Shown: positions 1 through 9,848 of the stretch, one piece after another
Layout: every line of letters starts with the position of its first letter
Numbering within the stretch: the stretch's first letter is position 1
From: Theodoxus fluviatilis
Lineage: Eukaryota > Mollusca > Gastropoda > Cycloneritida > Neritidae
NCBI GenBank assembly: GCA_034096865.1
Contig: JAWQFJ010016419.1
Span: 32,501 to 96,500, forward strand
DNA: 64,000 nt
Direction of reading: 5' to 3'
Notes under the pieces: generated by a model
The model's input: the letters and a program-made list of their open reading frames with translations, nothing else
The model's database searches: none
Told to the model about the DNA's origin: nothing
Made by a program: the position numbers and the translations under genes

Positions 1-41
1 TAAAAGGAGTTCACAGACTGACGCTCTGAAAGCTGGATGTC
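1..41 (-). CDS. Unidentified gene, exon e (cut by window edge)
   Basis: After acceptor CTCATGTGCAG it encodes DIQLSERQSVNSF in phase 0 and runs out of the window. Confidence 0.4.
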
Positions 42-628
42 CTGCACATGAGCTGCAGTTATGGTTTCACTTTCAGTTTCAGTGACCTAACCAACTCAAT
101 ATTTTCCCTTCTGATCCAAAACTGTATTGATTGTAAATAATTTTTTTTAATAAAAACTTTTAAAAGCTGAAGGAAAATATGAAAATCCAAAATTGCTCTC
201 CAAACTTCCCTATGAGCACTATTCAAGTTAAAAAGCATTTCAGCAAAAGATAAATTTGAAATTTTTGTTCAGATCAATCTACTGTATACATGACATTTCC
301 TAATTTAGTAATATACATATACATACTTACACAAAAATGTGCCATCTCAATATATGGCCTCCTTACAAAAATGAAATCAAATTTTAAAAGGTCAAGCCTA
401 CTGATAGACTTGCCATTTGGGGGAGAGGGGGGCACGGCACTACCATGTTACCCAATCTACATATTTTTTTACACTAATAAAAGACCCAAAAAGCATAGAT
501 CTGTATGTCATCCTAAACATACACTGCAGAAGCACACATATACAGGAACATGCACACACATTATGTATGCATGTTGGCACACACAAACACACATGCATCT
601 ACATACCCATGCACATGCATGAACAAGT

Positions 629-682
<54 letters not shown>

Positions 683-916
683 CCACAAAGAGCACATAAA
701 TACACACAAAAACACAAACAGAAATACACACACACACACACACATGCATGAATGCATGCACACACACACACCAAACATGCATGCACGCACACACATACAC
801 ACCAAACAAACATGTATGCACACAGGCATGCATGCATATATATACCCATGCACATACGTGCATGCACACAAACATCTGCAGAGAATACACAAACACATTT
901 CTCCATTTCAAAGAAA

Positions 917-1001
<85 letters not shown>

Positions 1002-2263
1002 ATTGAGCATGCACACATCTGCACATACCCACATACTGGTGCCACACCTTGAAGTGGGTACATGATCAAGCCCTACTTTGATGCCAGGACCAACAAACCA
1101 ATGGTTTGGGTTTAACACTGCTAATGGTAACCTTACTCCTCGGCACTGGAGGAGCAGTATAACTATGCTCCATGTGTAGCATTTATGGATGATTCACATT
1201 TTCCTTTCATGTATGACATAAGGTCCTTATCATCATGTACAGGTCAGCACTAGAAGAATGCTACACTTCAAAAGCAGGATGAGTAAGACTAAACGTGAAT
1301 CATTCTTACACACTGTACAGCACTGGATGTCAGTACAGCCATGAGGAAGAGGAACCTAGTACAGGCCATTAAAGCCTAATCTATCCACTTGGAAGCTTCA
1401 CCAAATGATAGAAAACTGAAAAGTGACAAAGTGAAGAGCACCTGTGTCAACTATCAGCTGGAGTGAGAAGGAAAGAATCATTCAATGGCAAGTTTTCCAT
1501 AGATCTTCAGTCTATACTCAATTTCTCATTTCCAGCAAACCCCAAGAACCCTGCAGTAGTGAGGGTAAATTGGTCCACTTAGCCATTTTGAGGCCAGCAA
1601 TATTCATACATCATTATGTCCCATTCTATCAACACATAAAAACAGCCAATTGTTTGAAAATTGTTCTTTCCAAATAAATCTGGAGAAAACAGGTAGCCAA
1701 TGCTGTATACATGTGCAGACACATAAACACTAATGTGTGTGCACTTGCACATATATACATGTATACAAGGGGGAAGGGCTGGCATGTGTACAAAACACTA
1801 TTCCAAGGCAAGAACTACAACAATTGACACAAAGATGAACATTAACAGGCCTCTGAAGAGGCCTCAAACGTCGACAACGTCAAGTCAAGTCAAGTCAAGT
1901 CATACCACACCCAAAACAGTACTTCATGAGACATCAATTGTCAACCCCTGACTCTGTCTCCTCCAAAGTCAACAAAAAAGTTAACAATTGATGTTACATA
2001 TGTACAGATGACTGCCCATGAACAGAGCATTTGAATATAACTTAATACTTGGGGGTGGGGGGTAGTAGAGAGGCAGGAGACTATCTGATATATGCAAAGG
2101 GGTGTGGCAGCTGAGGGGTCAAATTTTCAGCTAAGGCGGGAAAGGCAAATAGAACATAGAGCCACCACACTAGCTTTTCAACACACTCAACAGGAGAGGA
2201 GTAAAACAAAGCCTGAACTATACTGTAGTCAAAGGCTCACCTACACACACACACACACACACA

Positions 2264-2303
<40 letters not shown>

Positions 2304-2304
2304 G

Positions 2305-2336
<32 letters not shown>

Positions 2337-2340
2337 TCAC

Positions 2341-2371
<31 letters not shown>

Positions 2372-2376
2372 CTCTC

Positions 2377-2431
<55 letters not shown>

Positions 2432-4923
2432 CTAAACCAGTTCATGGGCAGGCCCAGTCTATTTTTATCCCTTACCTGTGTGAGACACAGTTCTTGGTCA
2501 ATGCAAGTTGTGATAGCAAGCGTCAGGAATGATTCAGCAGTCTCTCCCACTCTGCTTGCGTCATTGTCACAAAAGTGTGTCAAAGCCAGCCGGATCCAGT
2601 TCTGGTCTGTTCTAATAGCAAGTACAAACTGCTACACCTACTACCAAGAGTTTTTCCCATCAACTCTTGATCAAAACACATGTATCACACTGGCACAAAT
2701 GACTGTTCCCCTATGAAACTGGTGTCACAAGTAAGAGAATCAGAAAGACTATGCAGTCCAGCTGCAAGGCCTCCACCCTTAAACAGATGCACCATGACTC
2801 AGCAATACAGACCAGATGTCATGGCTGACTGACTGAGCGCAGTGACAGCTTTCCACTTACATTTAATGCTATGAGAAATGTCAGGAAAGATTTCAAGTGC
2901 TGGAGTTAGATTTTCAGTTGAGATTTTTCGGCTTCAAAAATGGGAGCATGACTCAGCAAACTCAGGCAGAATTTTATGGTTGACCTGCTTAATGCCGCTC
3001 TGAAAAAGGGGTGGCAGGCTCATTGATCCTTTTCCTGGTCAGTTGGGCATTTCTCCCAATGTCAAAACACTTACACCAAGGTCCAAGAGTACAAGCACCA
3101 ACCCTTATCAAACAGAGAACTGGTTCATGCCTGTGAATAACCTTCGTGGGCAATAACCTAAGGGTAGAGGTTACAGCTATTGCCAACACCCCTCCATCAA
3201 GCTCTCTCTGTGCAAGCAACTCTATCACATCCATATATATATGTACCCAATTTTGGGGCGTGATTCACTCAGCGCTGAGCAGCGCTGTGCATCACCGATA
3301 GGAGGTGATTCACACGATTTTCAAAATGGCGTCTTCGATCGCGCACTGACCGTCGATGCGTAAAATAACCCTCAGAAACATCATTTTGGGACTGGAATGG
3401 GCTTTATTGCCCCAAGCGCTCTGTATGCGCGAGTAATGGCAAGTAAGGATGACACAGTAGTGGACTTTATTCATGCAGAATACATTTAAACGTGCATAAA
3501 CGATGTCTGTGGCAAAGAAAACACTTTCTTAGCGTCTATCAACACAACATGGGTCGCAGAAGATTTATCTCCCCTTTAACAGTGAAGCGCTGCACTAAAT
3601 GATCTGTAGGTGTTCAGGAGAGGCAAAGAGCGCTCAATTCCCAACATGAAGGCTCATGCAGCCCTTTGTACTCCTGAACAAGCCTATCTAGATGCCTCAA
3701 CCAAGTGAAAATCAATGCCTGGTGCCAGATCTTGTGTAGTGTCAATATTCCACATGACACTTTCAGTTTTGGGTCAGCACAGAATTGGGACAAAATCTTG
3801 GCTTGGTGTGCTTCATCATGCACAAGTGAAACAGACATCCAGAGCAGCTGGATGTGCCCTCATCAGCTGGGGGATCAGATGAAAGCATGACTGGATGCAC
3901 ATATATGCAAAACATATTTCAACAACTCACTCTGTTCCTCCTCTGCCTGTTTGCAATGCTAATCCTCCTGTGTATTTTCTATTAACTTAAAAGTGCTGAA
4001 AGCTGCTTAATGAGCAAATAAAGGAATAATTAATTATATTTCATTACAAATACAATAATAAGAAAGACACAGCTATAGACAAAAGTAAATGATGCGAAAA
4101 TAATGTTCTACTACAGAGGGATGATACACTAAAAAGTGTGTAAAACTGAAAGCACCTACTGCTGCATTTAAGAATAAACCATAAAATCCTTACTTGGAGG
4201 TTGGGGGTGGGGTGGAGACCTACATGCAATACACTGGCACTAATGCCTAAATCTGCAAAACATGACTGCTTGATTAATAAAGCCTTAATACTCACTGCAC
4301 CAGCCCAGGGTCCAAATGTTCCACAGCTGAGCTTATCTCTGTAGCCTCAGTCTGTTCTTTCCATTTTAGAAACTGTCAGTCTATCCTTTTAAATGCCATT
4401 GCTAATCACAAACTGCAAATTTATGTAGTAAAACAGACTTTCTGTCTGAAACCAATACCAACACTGAGTCAGGCCAAAACATATTATATATATATACACA
4501 CATATGTTCAGAGGCATATATGAACCCTATGTCATTGTTACTGTCATGTTTCAGTCATCAATGTAGCATTGGTCTGAAAAAAAATCTAAAATTATTTGTC
4601 AATAAAATTAGAAGAGGGCAGATAGAACATAAATCTGAATTTCTCTTTCACTGAAAAGACTGATCTTTTTACTTCAATAGTGGACAGGCCAATCTACCAC
4701 AACCCCCATTCTTTTCCATGTTACCTCAACTATTTTTTCTTTTGGCCTCACCAAAGTGATAGAAAGCCATGCAAATTGAGTGATGTTATGACCAAATAAC
4801 AGCTGGCTGCATATGGTATTCAGATGCATGTTTCTTCACCTATGATGGACTGCAGCGACTCTGCAATGGCTTCACAGCTGTATTCCACATTTGGCATGCA
4901 TTTCAACATATTTATCAGCATTG
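1..4923 (-). CDS. Unidentified spliced gene, five internal exons (partial)
   Basis: Five - strand exons (4923-4840, 4356-4296, 3967-3931, 2628-2476, 41-1) join with compatible phases (x/1, 1/2, 2/0, 0/0, 0/...). Each stays open and has GT donors and AG acceptors. The peptide reads MLINMLKCMPNVEYSCEAIA, ESLQSII, EQTEATEISSAVEHLDPGLV, QRISIANRQRRNR, then FVLAIRTDQNWIRLALTHFC through DQELCLTQ and DIQLSERQSVNSF. The helical, Leu-rich character would fit an alpha-solenoid, but I do not recognise the family and assign no function. Acceptors of the second and third exons are weak, so those two are the least certain. The 5' end may be the noncoding exon near 8752; the 3' end lies left of the window. 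Confidence 0.5.
540..1030. repeat. Compound CA/CT microsatellite
   Basis: (CA)n at 630-681 and 731-790, (CT)n at 921-970, then (CA)n to 997, with ATGC-containing spacers. All long reading frames across it are low complexity. Confidence 0.97.
2241..2430. repeat. Compound CA/CT microsatellite
   Basis: Alternating (CA)n and (CT)n tracts. It lies 46 bases downstream of the donor of exon d of the unidentified - strand gene. Confidence 0.97.
2476..2628 (-). CDS. Unidentified gene, exon d
   Basis: 51 codons, FVLAIRTDQNWIRLALTHFC to TLAITTCIDQELCLTQ, donor CAG|GTAAGG. The acceptor is a tandem TAGCAG, so one extra Gln codon may be included or skipped. Confidence 0.6.
3931..3967 (-). CDS. Unidentified gene, possible 37-nt exon c
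   Basis: Between acceptor AAATACACAG and donor AGA|GTGAGT, it encodes RISIANRQRRNR in the phase needed by its neighbours. A very short exon with a basic peptide; the weakest of the set. Confidence 0.35.
4296..4356 (-). CDS. Unidentified gene, exon b
   Basis: Encodes EQTEATEISSAVEHLDPGLV, donor CA|GTGAGTA. The acceptor (TGGAAAG) is poor in pyrimidines, but it is the one that keeps phase with exon a. An upstream alternative acceptor at 4370 would start in a different phase. Confidence 0.45.
4570..4760 (-). repeat. GTTGTGGTTAC-family MITE, degraded
   Basis: Retains AATTTCTCTTTCACTGAAAA and TTACTTCAATAGTGGA in the order seen in other copies. Ends are poor. Confidence 0.5.
4840..4923 (-). CDS. 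Unidentified gene, exon a
   Basis: Encodes MLINMLKCMPNVEYSCEAIA and ESLQSII after acceptor TGTTCATGTCACAG, donor G|GTGAAG. Codon use and splice sites look real. Confidence 0.55.
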
Positions 4924-5442
4924 CTGTGACATGAACACATTCATAAAATGTGATTCGTCACTCAGTTTCCAATCAATAGAAAGCACCACATTTCACAAAT
5001 GCAGCCAAAGTTGAAAGTAATCCCACAAGCAATTTCAGTCTCTCACTCCACTGAACTGTCCACTCGCTGCCTATCAAGTCAACACCAGGAGCATCCCCTG
5101 CACTTCCACAGGTACTCCACAATGCATTAGGTCAAATCCAGATGTCAAGCATCTTGTGAATCAAGCACTGGGCATGACCTCAGGCACCACAAGTTGACAA
5201 GCATAGTTTACTGCCTGCCTTGCCATCACTCTATGGGACATGACCAGCTGGAGTGTGGGGCAATGATTCAGCAAATCTGCCTATCTCATGGTGGTTAATG
5301 GGCATGGGACTGGGTGAAGACTGAGCATTGAAAGCTTTCCTGTTCCAGAGTGCACACACTCTTCTATAGATTTCCAGCTCACACAGTCCAGACTCCAAGT
5401 CAATGGGTCAACTTCAGCTCCATCTCATCTTAGCACTGCTGG

Positions 5443-5513
5443 AGGGTGGGGTGGGGGGTAGGGGGTGGGGGGGTGGGGGGCGGGGGGGGGGGGGGGGGGT
5501 GGGGGGGGCGGCT
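5443..5513 (+). repeat. G-rich tract, G-quadruplex potential
   Basis: About 70 bases almost entirely G in runs of 3 to 20, separated by single T, A or C. It meets any four-tract quadruplex pattern many times over. Long homopolymers may be mis-sized. Confidence 0.85.
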
Positions 5514-5530
5514 ATGTGCACTGACATTAA

Positions 5531-5962
5531 GCCAAAAGAAAAAAAAGCTTTGGTTATGGTAACCTGGCCAGAAAAAATATGGTCGGTAGGTTGGCCTACA
5601 CTTTATTTTTAAAGTTTTAAAAAGCCCTGATTGAACATTAATCATAATTTCTCTTTCACTGAGAAAACTGATTTTATCACTTAAATAGTGGATTCCCTAA
5701 GTGCTCATAAAGCAGGGAAAATGGGACAGTACAGATTTGGTTAATTACCATCAATTTCTTCCCCTCTACAAGATACAAGATACTTTATTGTCCTCATTGT
5801 TTACAAGGAAATTTGTTTTGTCGGTGGCAAAAACATAATACATACATACAAAAACAGAAAGGTACAAGAAGTTCAACATTAATTTATCAACTGGGAAACA
5901 TTTTAGGCTCTACAGGGGGGGAAAAGTTAGGTTACCATAACCACAATTTTTTCTTCTTTGGT
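5531..5962 (-). repeat. GTTGTGGTTAC-ended MITE with internal insertion
   Basis: Reverse-oriented relative to 21271. It has CTTTCACTGAGAAAACTG and GTGCTCATAAAGCAGGGAAA internally. A segment at about 5768-5860 (AAGATACTTTATTGTCC) is foreign and looks like a LINE/SINE tail. Confidence 0.65.
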
Positions 5963-5991
5963 GTAAGTTAACCCACTCACCCACCCACCCA

Positions 5992-5997
<6 letters not shown>

Positions 5998-6070
<73 letters not shown>
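5998..6070. repeat. (CT)n microsatellite
   Basis: About 36 CT units preceded by CCCA repeats, directly abutting the LINE fragment at 6071. Confidence 0.97.
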
Positions 6071-6074
<4 letters not shown>

Positions 6075-7215
6075 AGTCTTAATACAATTATGACAGATAT
6101 TGCAGGAAGGGCTAAAGCAGCCGCTATTCAAGTTTTGAAGTCGCTGCGGAAATTAGCATTTGTCACCCCTGACGTACTGTTCAAGATTTTTGATGCGCAA
6201 ATCCAGCCAATATTGCTTTATGGTTCGGAAGTGTGGGGCTTCAGTGACTGTAAACGCATTGAAAGTGTCCATTTGTTTGTACTGAAGTGGTTTTTGAATG
6301 TTTCAGCCAGAACCCCGAATGTAATGATATACGGTGACACAGGTAGATACCCGTTATACATGATAAATGTTATTGTAAGGTTGATCAATTATTGGTTAAA
6401 AATAATTAGCATGGACCAACACAGATATCCATTCAAAGTGTATCAAATGATGTGTTTACAACTTACCTGAAGGTCAACTCAATTGGGTAACAAGTATAAA
6501 AACTCTGCTCTACAAATACAACATGGAAAGAGAATGGACAAGACAAGCTGTAGAAAATAAAAGAGCATTCCTTAAGAATCTCAAAGAAAAATTGGTAGCT
6601 GATTTTGATAGTGAGTGGAGGCAAATGTTACAAGATAGCAATCGGTATTCCTTCTACAGACTGTATAAAACTGTTCGAGAGCAAGAACCATATTTGTACG
6701 CATTAGATAAGAAATGTTTTAGAGATGCTTTGATACGGTTCCGATTTGGAGTCAGTGACTTGTATGTTCACAAACATAGATACAGTCTCCCGACTTTCTA
6801 TAATGTTTGCCCTACTTGTGTAGAGGAGGAGGAGACTGAAGTGCATTTTCTGTGTCATTGCCCTGCTTTGTGTGGACTACGAGAAAGATTTTTAATGCCA
6901 TTTCCGCATCTCGATGTAAATGAGACTATCAAAGAGCTTCTAGCAACCAATGACTATGCTACGATCCGTAGAGTGAGTATGTACATTTACCATGCATTTA
7001 AGATGAGAACGGAAGGAATGGAAATGTTAAGTATAAATCATTATATTTTCGAAGACTAGTGCTACTACGTAGGCCTATACCAGTAAACACTGTTTCCCTC
7101 GATACTGTGTCCATTCACATAGTACTATCCAGAATCTTCTCGATACCGCATTGCTATATAATGTAAATTTTTTCACCTTGCAATGGGCCGGTGGCCTAAG
7201 CAATAAAGTTTTTCG
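6071..7215 (+). mobile_element. 3' end of a CR1/jockey-like LINE
   Basis: The C-terminal reverse-transcriptase thumb and distal Cys region are encoded in two frames. The first starts GRAKAAAIQVLKSLRKLAFV and includes ILLYGSEVWG; the second starts MEREWTRQAVENKRAFLKNL and includes CPTCVEEEETEVHFLCHCPA. The reading frame shifts by one base near 6467. The 3' tail is GGCCTAAGCAATAAAG followed by TTCG repeats. (CT)n microsatellites sit at both borders. Confidence 0.8.
6090..7059 (+). pseudogene. LINE ORF2 C-terminal fragment, frameshifted
   Basis: The +strand frame 6090-6470 and the frame ending at the TAG after 7059 are one protein broken by a single frameshift. Upstream catalytic RT motifs are missing, so the copy is 5'-truncated and dead. 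The Cys/His cluster CPTC...HFLCHC is the distal zinc knuckle of such ORF2 proteins. Confidence 0.75.
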
Positions 7216-7218
7216 TTC

Positions 7219-7300
7219 GTTCTCTCTCTCTCTCTCTCCTCTCCCTCCCTCCCTCCCCCCTCCCTCCCTCCCTCCCTCCCCTCCCTCCCTCCCACCCTCC

Positions 7301-7386
<86 letters not shown>
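7219..7386. repeat. Compound CT/CCCT/CA microsatellite
   Basis: Directly follows the AATAAAG + TTCG tail of the LINE at 6071. The sequence changes from CTCT to CCCT to CA. Confidence 0.97.
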
Positions 7387-7389
<3 letters not shown>

Positions 7390-8751
7390 TGTACTCCTCT
7401 CAAACACCTAAGAGTAACTAAGAGTAAGAGCTGGGAGTTTACCTCTGGTAAGAAAATAAGGGGGAAAATTTTATATATATATAGGCTCGGGCATTATTCA
7501 CTTAATCCCTCTCTTTACCACATAAATTCATGAGAAAAAGACACTCATACTGATACAGTTACTAACATTACAACCTTTCATTTTCAACCTGATACTATTA
7601 TGAGTTTTGTGTACAGTTTCATTTACTCGTAGACTGGCAAAAATAGAACAAGCAGACGGTTTTCTATGTGTACATTTCTGCAACATCACTCCAGAAGTAC
7701 TCTCCATCGCTCAAGCATAGCACAGTGATAAATCTGTGTAACTGTAAACCCTGCTGACTGCTTCGAAAGCATGACAGGCAATTTTTTTGTTACTCAAGGA
7801 GAAAATACTCTGGCCCCATGCCAAGGAAACACTGGACTTCACAATAGAGGTCTACGCTGGATGCAGACTGCCTTCTCGCCCAATTCACTGATAATGGACG
7901 TCGTAAAAACTTGTAATCCACGTCGGCTACGTCCAAATACGAGGAAAAATTACCGGGAAAATTGTCGAATCCACCAGCAGCATTGTACGTGACAAGTTGC
8001 AGTGTCTCGATTTCTGTTTAAACATATAAATTTCTGACTTCTCTTCGGCAACATTACTGACAATATGACATCAGGAGAATTATAGTGTCTACACCAGATG
8101 GCAACACGCATGCCCATTACGTTGACAGCGTACCTCGATTTCGAGAGGCCACAACCCCTTTTGTTTTTACTTAAAAAGTTCAAGGAGAGAAATGTCACCG
8201 TGTGATTCATTGACCTCGAACTCACGCAATTGTGAAAAGATTAGTCACTAAATATCAATCATCAGGAAAGCCCTGAATGACAGTTTCGTTCTCTTGTCAT
8301 TATTATTTGTCCAGCCACCATCAAGCAATCGATTCTCCAATGGTTCTCTGTAGACCTAAAACAAAAATATAGTCACAGTGCCTCCTTGCTTTCAGTGGAA
8401 TAACGCCGTTTCACAACAAGCAGTTCCGGTGAAATTCTGGCAATTCAAGGCGTCCTGTGAACTTTGACTGTATGAGAGTTAAAGGAAGTTTAGGCTTAGT
8501 CAACAACGACAACGATCCCAAATTACATGTGCTCTGCACCTGTCAAGTGTCCCGAAAGTATAGGCCCAGAAGGCAGTACCAACGTCGTCGTTAGTTGTCA
8601 ACCTGCTACTGCTAGTATCAATACCGGCCGAATACAATAGGAAACACGGGGTTCAAAGACAATGGTTTCATATAGTATGATTTTAAAATATTCTCAGCAG
8701 TGGGTGGTAAAATCAATATTATCATTACAGACGAACAACAATCTTACTCAC

Positions 8752-8790
8752 CCGTACGAGCTATTCCAGAGAGTTTCTCTACGACGCCAT
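8752..8790 (-). other. Candidate noncoding first exon of a divergent transcript
   Basis: On the - strand, sequence just downstream of the NRF1-like site ends at a strong donor, CGG|GTGAGTAAG (junction at 8752). The only ATG in it reads three codons to a stop, so it would be 5' UTR. It could be exon 1 of the unidentified - strand gene to the left. The right boundary is approximate. Confidence 0.35.
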
Positions 8791-8797
8791 AGCCCTC

Positions 8798-8829
8798 GCG
8801 CATGCGCAGTCAAAGAAAAAAACTTCCGG
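8798..8829. promoter_or_regulatory. NRF1-like and ETS/GABP-like sites of a TATA-less promoter
   Basis: A perfect NRF1-type palindrome GCGCATGCGC lies at 8798-8807, and an ETS/GABP core ACTTCCGG at 8822-8829. Both sit about 320 bases upstream of the dystrotelin-like start codon in a locally CpG-rich stretch. The pair is typical of broad, often bidirectional, housekeeping promoters. Function is inferred. Confidence 0.55.
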
Positions 8830-9048
8830 AAATGCAACAAGAAAAGATACAGTGCGGCTGCTCGCACAATTAAGTTTCAAATCAGTTGAGGTCAAGTTCA
8901 TGTTTCTTTGGATATAATTGATGACAAGCGCTGAAGTTGACGTTAACGGTGTTTGCGGAAATTTTTCGTGAAACTTACGATAGTGTGGCTGTAGTTGTGC
9001 TGGTGTTTTCAAAGGAATTTGAGAAGCAACAAAGATTGAAAGAAGGCG

Positions 9049-9092
9049 ATGATTGTTGCAGTTGCTGTGTGATTATGAAGAAAGCCAGCTAA
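9049..9092 (+). promoter_or_regulatory. Two short upstream ORFs in the likely 5' UTR
   Basis: ATG at 9049 reads seven codons to TGA (9070-9072). ATG at 9075 reads five codons to TAA (9090-9092). Both precede the dystrotelin-like start at 9150. If transcription starts near the NRF1/ETS sites, these would reduce or regulate initiation. Confidence 0.35.
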
Positions 9093-9149
9093 TCAATCTT
9101 TACTTAGTCATCTGCACCGATTCATCAAAAAACGTGTAGAGCAACGGAC

Positions 9150-9177
9150 ATGCAGTTGGACATAGACTATTACTATG
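9150..9177 (+). CDS. DYTN: DYTN-like exon 1 (start codon)
   Basis: Encodes MQLDIDYYY and the first base of D10, followed by the donor GTAAAC. The ATG at 9150 is the first in-frame Met after an in-frame TAG at 9105-9107. Joining to exon 2 gives DKIVENW in phase. G at -3 gives an adequate initiation context. Confidence 0.75.
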
Positions 9178-9800
9178 GTAAACATTTTACAGTACTCTTG
9201 CACGATATGTTCGTTCAAAAGATGTTTTGCCATGCTTCGGATTCGCATGCATTTTTGGCATTGTGAATGTACCACATGATAAATCGTGTACATGTACTAG
9301 TTAAGGCTGCCAGGCCGTAAAACACTATCCATCCATCCATGTACTAGCTTAAAAGTAGTTTCAGATATTGCATCGTTGCATATAGCAACTTCTGCCGTCT
9401 TGCAGTGATTTGAATGAGCATGCAGTAGTCGAGAATGCTGTGTGTCAGTAGTCGAGTATGTTCATAATGTGTTGAATGAAAACCCATATGGCGCAGTGCC
9501 TCCATTGATCATGATGCTCATGACTTGTCTGTCGTCACGGCCCGCATGGTCTTCTTTTCTTCTTCTTTTTTCTTTGGGGGGGGGGGGGGGGGGGCACCCA
9601 AACTAATTAAATCAAAACTCTAGTAGTAGTACATCGATTTAATGTAATCAATTAATAACTCGGCAGAAACCACCACAGCTGTTGCTTGTGCATGAATAAA
9701 GAAATTCAACAATACCCTCAGACGTGAAATCACAGGGGATGCTAGTGTCGGTGATGTTATTGTAACTGGTATGGAAACATCGCCAATTAGTGAATTACTG

Positions 9801-9848
<48 letters not shown>

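Noticed and set aside
290..1118. Several open frames of 84-211 codons across the first CA/CT array
   Set aside because: They encode only HT, SL or CV repeats produced by dinucleotide repeats; no gene support.
2092..2583. Frames of 121-146 codons through the CA/CT tract
   Set aside because: Low-complexity translation. Only the - strand segment 2628-2476 has splice sites and normal composition.
3240..3420. CpG-containing stretch with AGCGCTGAGCAGCGCT palindrome as a promoter
   Set aside because: The palindrome is short, no exon follows, and the nearby ATGGCG frame stops after a few codons.
7075..7411. Frames through the CT/CCCT/CA array
   Set aside because: Microsatellite artefacts next to the LINE tail.
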